33,600 bases of DNA. Origin: Planctomycetaceae bacterium (GTDB taxonomy: Bacteria > Planctomycetota > Phycisphaerae > Phycisphaerales > SM1A02). Location of the stretch: the NCBI GenBank assembly GCA_002683215.1, contig NYSY01000091.1:6238-39837 (forward strand), read 5' to 3'. Position 1 is the first letter of the stretch, and each line of letters starts with the position of its first letter. The translations under genes and the position numbers were made by a program. Under the pieces are notes generated by a model. That model saw nothing but the letters and a program-made list of their open reading frames with translations. It did not search any database and was not told where the DNA came from. Below are positions 27,633-33,600 of this stretch, piece by piece.

Positions 27633-29153
27633 ATGAATCACCGACGCCCTCACGGAAGCCGCCCCTCCGGTCCGAACGGTGGACGAGGACGCCACCGGGA
27701 CAATCCTCGAAACGACCGGCACGCGACGCCTCCCGCACGGGTCGATGGCCCTCGGGACCGCGTCCACGAGCGGCTCGTCAAGCTCGTCCAGCGGTTTCCC
27801 GAACTGCCCCTCGGCAGCGTGGACACCCGCGGGCTCGAGCCGCGCGACGCGGCGTTCGCCCGGGCTCTGGAATCCGCGGTACTCGAACGCTGGATCACGC
27901 TCGAAGCGATCATCTGCTCGCAACTCGACCGAGGGTGGTCGACGCTGCAACCCGCGGTCCGCGCGGCCTTGCTGACCGGCACCGCCGAGATCCTCCTCCT
28001 CGACAGCGTGCCGGATCACGCCGCCATCAACGAGACGGTCGAGCGGGTCCGCCGCAACCTCCACCAGGCGGTGGCGGGATTGGTGAACGCGGTGCTTCGG
28101 AAGGTCGCGGCGCTTCGCCTCGAGACCCTCGACGCGGATCACCCCGATGCCGATGAACTTCGGACTGCGAGAAACGGACTGCCCCTCGCCGACGGGCGGG
28201 TGATCCGACTTTCGGAACCCGTGTTCGCCGAGGAAGAGGTCAGTCGACTCGGTGAACAGACCAGCCACGGCGACGATCTGGTGATCCACTGGATCGCGGC
28301 CCACGGTTTTGCGAAGACATACGAACTCTGCCTCCACGATCTGGTCCGCCCGCCGATCTGCGTGACCGCGACCGACCCCGAGACCCTGCGCCCCGATGCC
28401 GGCGCGGATGGTCCCCTCGTCGCCCACGACCGACCCGGCTTCTTCGTGCTCGATCCCGGCAAGGCGAACGTCCGGTCCTTCCTCGCCGAACATCCCGGAA
28501 GCCGTATCCAGGACCCGGCGAGCGCCGAACCGGTCGCCGGCGCCCGCGGACTCGAACCGACCGTGGTGCTCGACTACTGCGCGGGACGGGGCACCAAGAC
28601 CAGGCAACTCGCCGACGCCTTCCCCGAGGCCAGGATCCTGGCCACCGAAGTCGATCCGCTGCGTTTCACCGATCTCGAACGAGCGTTCGAAGGCCATCCG
28701 ACCGTGGAGGTGGTCCGCCCCGAGGCGCTCGAGGAGGTGATCGGCCGCGTGGATCTGCTCGCCCTCGACGTCCCCTGCACCAACACCGGCGTTCTTCCCC
28801 GACGCCCCGAAGCGAAATATCGCTTCAGCCGGGACTCCCTCGCTTCGATCGCGACCCTGCAGCGGAAGATCGTGCGGGAGACCAAGCCGTTTCTCGCCCC
28901 CGGTGGTGCGATTCTCTTCTCGACCTGCAGCCTCGAACCGACCGAGAACCGGCGGATGGTCGCGTGGATGGAACGACGATTCGGCCTCGCGTCGCGGCAT
29001 GCCGCCCAGCGGTTCCCCGCCGGGCAGCCCGGTGACCCCCTCACCTCGATCCACGATGGCAGTTTCCACGCGGTCCTCGTCGACACCGAACGCCCGGGAA
29101 GCGAGGATGCGGACGACATGACCGACGCCGAGCTGATGCCCGACGCGACCTGA
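27633..29153 (+). CDS. RsmB-like 16S rRNA (cytosine-C5) methyltransferase with N-terminal NusB-like domain
   Basis: NusB-like N-terminus (LLTGTAEILLLDSVPDHAAINETVERVR), SAM motif VLDYCAGRGTKTRQLA, DVPCTNTGVLPRRPEAKYRFS, FSTCSLEPTEN. Confidence 0.88.
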   Translation: MNHRRPHGSRPSGPNGGRGRHRDNPRNDRHATPPARVDGPRDRVHERLVKLVQRFPELPLGSVDTRGLEPRDAAFARALESAVLERWITLEAIICSQLDRGWSTLQPAVRAALLTGTAEILLLDSVPDHAAINETVERVRRNLHQAVAGLVNAVLRKVAALRLETLDADHPDADELRTARNGLPLADGRVIRLSEPVFAEEEVSRLGEQTSHGDDLVIHWIAAHGFAKTYELCLHDLVRPPICVTATDPETLRPDAGADGPLVAHDRPGFFVLDPGKANVRSFLAEHPGSRIQDPASAEPVAGARGLEPTVVLDYCAGRGTKTRQLADAFPEARILATEVDPLRFTDLERAFEGHPTVEVVRPEALEEVIGRVDLLALDVPCTNTGVLPRRPEAKYRFSRDSLASIATLQRKIVRETKPFLAPGGAILFSTCSLEPTENRRMVAWMERRFGLASRHAAQRFPAGQPGDPLTSIHDGSFHAVLVDTERPGSEDADDMTDAELMPDAT

Positions 29154-29274
29154 TTCCGAATCGGTCCGCCGTTTTCGAAACGAAACGCGAAATTCGGACG
29201 GGAGGATGGTACGATCGTCGAATTCCCCCGCGTGGCATGCGCCGCGCGAGCACCGACCCGGTGGAGCCCCCAAC

Positions 29275-29748
29275 GTGGCCTTCGAACTCTCCTCCATTCT
29301 GAAGCCCGAACTCATCAAGGTTCCGCTCGAGGGCGAATCGAAGCGCTCCGCGATCGACGAGCTGTGCGACCTCGTCTGCACCTCGCCGTCGGTGACCGAT
29401 CCCGACAACTTCCGCAAGGCGGTCTGGGAACGCGAAGGCCAGCGATCGACGGGCATCGGCGAAGGCCTCGCCATTCCGCACGGAAAGTGCCCCGGCGTTC
29501 GTGAGATCACGATGAGCATCGGCATCCCCGAGACCCCGCTCGAATTCGAGGCGATCGACGGCGAACCGGTCCGGATGCTCGTGCTTCTGGCAAGCCCCGC
29601 CGACCGCATCGCCGACCACATCCAGGCGCTCGGCCGCATCAGCAAGTTCATGTCGGACCCGACCGTGCGAAGTCGGGCGTATGCCGCCGACTCCAGCGAG
29701 GACCTCTACCAGCTCCTCGCCGGCCTCGACGCCGCCGCGCGGGCCTGA
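29275..29748 (+). CDS. PTS EIIA domain protein (PtsN-like)
   Basis: GTG start; WEREGQRSTGIGEGLAIPHGKCPGV phospho-His context, MLVLLASPADRIADHIQALGRISKFM. Confidence 0.85.
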   Translation: MAFELSSILKPELIKVPLEGESKRSAIDELCDLVCTSPSVTDPDNFRKAVWEREGQRSTGIGEGLAIPHGKCPGVREITMSIGIPETPLEFEAIDGEPVRMLVLLASPADRIADHIQALGRISKFMSDPTVRSRAYAADSSEDLYQLLAGLDAAARA

Positions 29749-29811
29749 AACGAGTCGGAACCCCGGGTGTTCCGAAACCACGAACCGCACGCGGATCGTG
29801 AACCCGAACCC

Positions 29812-31893
29812 TCAGGATCCGCTCGGCCGCATCGGTCCCTCGATCTGCGTCGGAAGCGCCGGCCGCGGCCCCGCCTCCTCGCCGCCTGCCGCCTCCCAGA
29901 GACGAAGCGCCTCGTTCAGCGACGCCTCGGCGGCCACGATCGATCCTCGCTCGTAGAGCAGCAGGGCGAACTGGTGGCGAAGCTGCCAATCGGTCGGGGC
30001 CAGCTCGAGGGCCGCCCGCATCGCGACCTCCGCGCGTTCGAGGTCACCCGACTTGGCCCGCGCCAGCGCGAGGGCTCGAAGGGCGTTGGGGTTCTCCGGC
30101 TCGATCAACAGCGTGCGTTCGGTGATCTCGGCGCTCTCCCGCCACCCTTCGGGGCCGCCGTGGTCCACCAGCAGCACCGCGAGCCGACGGAGCGGTAGCA
30201 GCGCATCCGGCATCGCCTCGACCGCGGCCCGTGCTTCTTCGATCGCGGCTTCCGTCGAAAGCTGCTCGAACCGCCACATCACCCGTTCATCACGCAGCCG
30301 CATCCAGCTCGGATGCCGGTCGAGCACGTCGCCGTACCAGGCGTCGACGACCCGCGGGTCCTGCACCCGCAGCAATCGGCTCCGACCCATGGCGAGATCC
30401 TCGGTCATGCCGAGCCGGTCGACGGTGTCGTCGAGCTCCGCCGCCGCTTCTTCGAACCGCCCCATCGCCGAGAGCAACCATGCCTTGCGGACCGAGAACA
30501 TCTCGCGATAGGCCGGGATCGGCGACCCCCCGCCGTCGCCGATGAAGGTGGCACGGTCGTACCAGGCGAGGCTCGTCTCCGCATCGCTCATCATGGTCGC
30601 TTCAGGTACCACGTAGCCCTCGGAGAAGACGATCGAAGGCGGGATCAGGACACGGTCGTCGTAGCGAAACGCCACCGCGGCGGCGATGTTGGCGGTGCCC
30701 AGCCAGCCGGAGAATCCCATCAGCAGCACCGCGAAAACCAGGAGTCCGCCGCCCGCCGGCCGCAATCGTCCGTTCCGCTTGAGCGCCGTCCGGTGCAGCG
30801 AGGCGTTCCGATCGCGAACCACCCGCCAGGCCTTCCACACGATCCAGGTCCCGCACGCGGCGGTGCCGCTCGCGAAGAGCAGCGGCAGCGAATACGCACC
30901 GCGGATCGAAAGAAGAAGTCCGACCGCGATGACGGCGAACACGATCTCCTCGGGCCAGGACAGGTCGAACTTCGGCTTGAGCTTTCCGGAGGCGACCGCC
31001 GCTTCCCGCTGATCCGAACCGATCATGACCGCCGGTTTTCCCAGCCCCAGGTACAGGGCGTCCTCGGGGCAGACCGTCACACAGTCGAGACACTTCATGC
31101 ATCCGGGGTCGACCACCGTGCCGAAGGACTCGATCTCCTGATGGACCTGAACGTTGCTCGTGCATGCCGCGGTGCACACCCCGCAATGCTGGCAGGAGTC
31201 CTCCCGCACCCGAATCCGGATCGGGGCCACCTGGTCGGCGGGCGCGAAGAAGCCACCGTAGGGACAGGCGTAGGTGCAGTAGCCCTTCATCCCGAGGAGG
31301 TAGATGGTCAGGAAACCGCAGACCAGGAGGAAGGGAATCGCCATCATCAGGCCCGGGAAGGTGGCCCAGAAGTTGGTGGTGGTCGCCTCGAACGACCATC
31401 CCGGCCACTGGGGCGCGCCGTCGAGCCACGGCGCGACGATGAATCGGTGGGCGACCGGCCAGACGAACATGTAGAGGGCCAGGGCGAGCGGCATCAGCCT
31501 CAGGAGCCGGGACCGGAACGGACGTGGCCGGATGTTGACCTTGTCCAGGAGGCGGCCGCACCAGTCCTGCAGAAGCATGATGTGACAGCCCCAGCCGCAG
31601 AAGAACCGGCCGAGGATCATGGTCGAACCGATCGCCACCACGAAGAAGATGAACCCGACCGTGATCACCCCGCTCTGGACGGTCTTGATCGACTCGCTCG
31701 GCTCGATGGGCGCGACCGTGGTACCCATGATCAGCCACTGGACCACATGGGCGATGATCAGGAGCTGGAAGAAGATGAGCACGGCGAAACGCCACCGCTC
31801 CATGCGGCTTCCACCCGCCCGGCGACGGGGCCGGGCTCGTTCCCGGCGGGGCTCGGGAATCACTGGGAGGGATACCGCTGGTGACGTCTTCAT
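29812..31893 (-). CDS. NosR/CcoG-like membrane polyferredoxin fused to C-terminal TPR-like domain
   Basis: [55 protein letters not shown]-terminal helical repeats ([50 protein letters not shown]). Confidence 0.85.
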   Translation of the reverse strand: MKTSPAVSLPVIPEPRRERARPRRRAGGSRMERWRFAVLIFFQLLIIAHVVQWLIMGTTVAPIEPSESIKTVQSGVITVGFIFFVVAIGSTMILGRFFCGWGCHIMLLQDWCGRLLDKVNIRPRPFRSRLLRLMPLALALYMFVWPVAHRFIVAPWLDGAPQWPGWSFEATTTNFWATFPGLMMAIPFLLVCGFLTIYLLGMKGYCTYACPYGGFFAPADQVAPIRIRVREDSCQHCGVCTAACTSNVQVHQEIESFGTVVDPGCMKCLDCVTVCPEDALYLGLGKPAVMIGSDQREAAVASGKLKPKFDLSWPEEIVFAVIAVGLLLSIRGAYSLPLLFASGTAACGTWIVWKAWRVVRDRNASLHRTALKRNGRLRPAGGGLLVFAVLLMGFSGWLGTANIAAAVAFRYDDRVLIPPSIVFSEGYVVPEATMMSDAETSLAWYDRATFIGDGGGSPIPAYREMFSVRKAWLLSAMGRFEEAAAELDDTVDRLGMTEDLAMGRSRLLRVQDPRVVDAWYGDVLDRHPSWMRLRDERVMWRFEQLSTEAAIEEARAAVEAMPDALLPLRRLAVLLVDHGGPEGWRESAEITERTLLIEPENPNALRALALARAKSGDLERAEVAMRAALELAPTDWQLRHQFALLLYERGSIVAAEASLNEALRLWEAAGGEEAGPRPALPTQIEGPMRPSGS

Positions 31894-31950
31894 GGCTTCA
31901 TGCTATGTCGGTGCATCGCGGGTGCGAACTGTACTGGGACGTTGGAACCG

Positions 31951-31956
31951 TATACT
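31951..31956 (+). promoter_or_regulatory. Candidate -10 element (TATACT) 6 nt before the chaperone ATG
   Basis: TATACT-cgtctc-ATG with no Shine-Dalgarno; no clear -35 box seen. Confidence 0.35.
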
Positions 31957-31962
31957 CGTCTC

Positions 31963-32940
31963 ATGGCCGATCCCCGAGATCATTATGAGGTCCTTGGTGT
32001 CCCCCGCGGCGCCTCGGAGGACCAAATCAAATCCGCCCACCGTCGACTGGCGAGGGAGCACCACCCCGACCTCAACAAGTCCGACGGTGCCGCGGAACGT
32101 TTCAACGAGGTCCAGCTCGCCTACGACGTCCTGTCCGATCCCGAGAAACGATCCCAGTACGACCGATTCGGCCATGCCGGCGCGAACACCTCCCCGCCCG
32201 GGGCGGGTGGCGCCGGCAACTGGCAGGATCTCTCCCCCGACGACTTCGAGTCGATCTTCGGTGAGTCGTTCGGCCGACGCGGCCAGTCGGCCGGCCCGCG
32301 TGGTGCTGGATTCGGCGGCTTCGGGGGCTTCGGCGGCTTCGGGGGTGGCGAACCCCATGGAGGCCCGACCAAAGGCCGCGACATCGAACACGAACTCGAA
32401 GTCGGCTTCGCCGCGTCCGTGTTCGGTGGCATGGAGACGATTCGAATGGGGAGCCCCGAGGGCGAACCGGTCTCCATCGATGTCCGCATCCCGGCCGGCG
32501 TCCCGGCCGGAAGCACGCTGCGGGTTCGCGGAAAGGGCCTCGCGGGATCCCGTGGCGGTCCGCCGGGGGACCTGCTCCTGCAGATCAAGGTCGGCAAGCA
32601 CCCTTGGTTCACCCGGGATGGACTCGACCTCAGCATCGTGGTGCCGATCACCATCGTGGAAGCCTCCCTCGGTGGAGAGGTCACGGTGCCCCTGATGAAG
32701 GGAACCGCGACGCTGCGGATCCCACCCGGGGTGCGGAGCGGTGCGAAGCTCCGCCTCAAGGGCAAGGGCATCGTCGACGCGAAGGAGAAGGCCGGCGATC
32801 TCTATGCGGTGCTGGAGATCGTCGCCCCGAAGGCCGACGACCTCGCCGAAGAGGACCGCGAGACGCTGACTTCGCTCGGCGAACGACTTCCGAATCCACG
32901 ATCCCTCGTCGCCTGGGCCGGCGAGATCTCGAACGACTGA
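31963..32940 (+). CDS. DnaJ-family co-chaperone without zinc finger (CbpA-like)
   Basis: [34 protein letters not shown] (HPD), Gly/Phe region, DnaJ C-terminal domain; no CxxCxGxG repeats. Confidence 0.93.
   Translation: MADPRDHYEVLGVPRGASEDQIKSAHRRLAREHHPDLNKSDGAAERFNEVQLAYDVLSDPEKRSQYDRFGHAGANTSPPGAGGAGNWQDLSPDDFESIFGESFGRRGQSAGPRGAGFGGFGGFGGFGGGEPHGGPTKGRDIEHELEVGFAASVFGGMETIRMGSPEGEPVSIDVRIPAGVPAGSTLRVRGKGLAGSRGGPPGDLLLQIKVGKHPWFTRDGLDLSIVVPITIVEASLGGEVTVPLMKGTATLRIPPGVRSGAKLRLKGKGIVDAKEKAGDLYAVLEIVAPKADDLAEEDRETLTSLGERLPNPRSLVAWAGEISND
32311..32346. repeat. Imperfect tandem 9-bp TTCGG(C/G)GGC units encoding the chaperone Gly/Phe linker
   Basis: ttcggcggcttcgggggcttcggcggcttcggg; protein [14 protein letters not shown]. 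Confidence 0.7.
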
Positions 32941-32979
32941 GCCACCGAGTCCGCGCACCCGCTCGCAAGGAATCGACCG

Positions 32980-33600
32980 ATGCCCGACATCATTCCTGAT
33001 CCCGGCCCGGGCGCCCGCCGCCGCAGCGCGACGAACACCGGCCGCCGCGACGTCAACGACCTCAGTGGCACACTGGTCGATCGAGGCTCCACCCGCGCCG
33101 ACGATCCGGCCCGGGATGGGGTTCGGATCGCGGTCATCGCGTTCACGACCCTCGCCGCCGGGCTCGGCATGCTGGTGCTCGGCTGGATGGCCGAACGCGC
33201 CGGCATCGAGGCCTGGCTGGGCATGGGTGAATTCGCGCGACCGATCGGCGGGACGGTGGTGACCGGCGCCCGCATGCCGGGAACGATGATCCAGGCGCTG
33301 TACGAGGCCGGCGTCGTCGAGCCGCTCTTCTTCGCCGCAGCGATGGCCCTGCTCATTCCGCCCATCGCCGGCATCGTCGCGGCCCGCCCGCTTCGACCGG
33401 GACTCGCCGCCCCGGCCGCCGCCGCCCGAATCGCCGCCGGCATCGCCGCCGCCCTCATCGTGGCCGCCGACATCGCGATCGTCGCGGTGACCATGTCGAC
33501 GGTCCGTCCGACCGTCGACGACGTGGTGATCGGCGAGGACGCATGGCTCGACGCGATCCGCAACGTCGCCGCCGCCGACACCGTCGCCGCGATCCTCGCG
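32980..33600 (+). CDS. Hypothetical membrane protein, truncated at window end
   Basis: ATG at 32980, open to the window edge (MPDIIPDPGPGARRRSATNTG...; several hydrophobic segments). Absent from the ORF track because no stop is reached. Confidence 0.7.
   Translation, partial: MPDIIPDPGPGARRRSATNTGRRDVNDLSGTLVDRGSTRADDPARDGVRIAVIAFTTLAAGLGMLVLGWMAERAGIEAWLGMGEFARPIGGTVVTGARMPGTMIQALYEAGVVEPLFFAAAMALLIPPIAGIVAARPLRPGLAAPAAAARIAAGIAAALIVAADIAIVAVTMSTVRPTVDDVVIGEDAWLDAIRNVAAADTVAAILA

Noticed and set aside
27516-29651. 711-aa minus-strand ORF opposite metK/rsmB/ptsN
   Set aside because: Crosses three supported plus-strand genes and lacks any conserved motif.
32311-32346. 9-bp tandem units in the chaperone gene considered as a possible CRISPR/VNTR signal
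   Set aside because: They encode the normal Gly/Phe linker of DnaJ-family proteins.

Overview
High-GC bacterial window, most like Planctomycetota/Phycisphaerae from gene content and the dockerin-like C-terminus of a secreted protease (taxonomy is inference). The core is respiratory. (1) A minus-strand alternative complex III operon (actA-actB-actC, with the start of a probable actD running off the left edge). (2) A long minus-strand operon coxB-coxA-coxC-(subunit IV-like)-diheme cyt c-Rieske-cyt b/c fusion-(CtaG + polyferredoxin fusion)-(FixH-like). Its order resembles the actinobacterial ctaE-qcrCAB supercomplex locus, so two quinol:cytochrome c oxidoreductase types lie a few kb apart. Other genes: an amino-acid permease fused to a PTS-EIIA domain, tatD, tatC with a large periplasmic-loop insertion, tadA, a HAD hydrolase, truD, a bifunctional-nuclease (DUF151) protein, a nitroreductase, a subtilisin-like protease, metK, rsmB-like, ptsN-like, a polyferredoxin-TPR fusion, a CbpA/DnaJ-like chaperone and a truncated membrane protein. 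No tRNA, rRNA, CRISPR array, IS element or prophage was recognised. The best leads are the CtaG-polyferredoxin fusion with its FixH-like partner, the degenerate PEWY motif (PDTL) in cytochrome b, the TatC insertion, the polyferredoxin-TPR protein, and inverted/direct repeats in the cox, act and metK upstream regions. All product calls come from reading motifs by eye; no database search was run.
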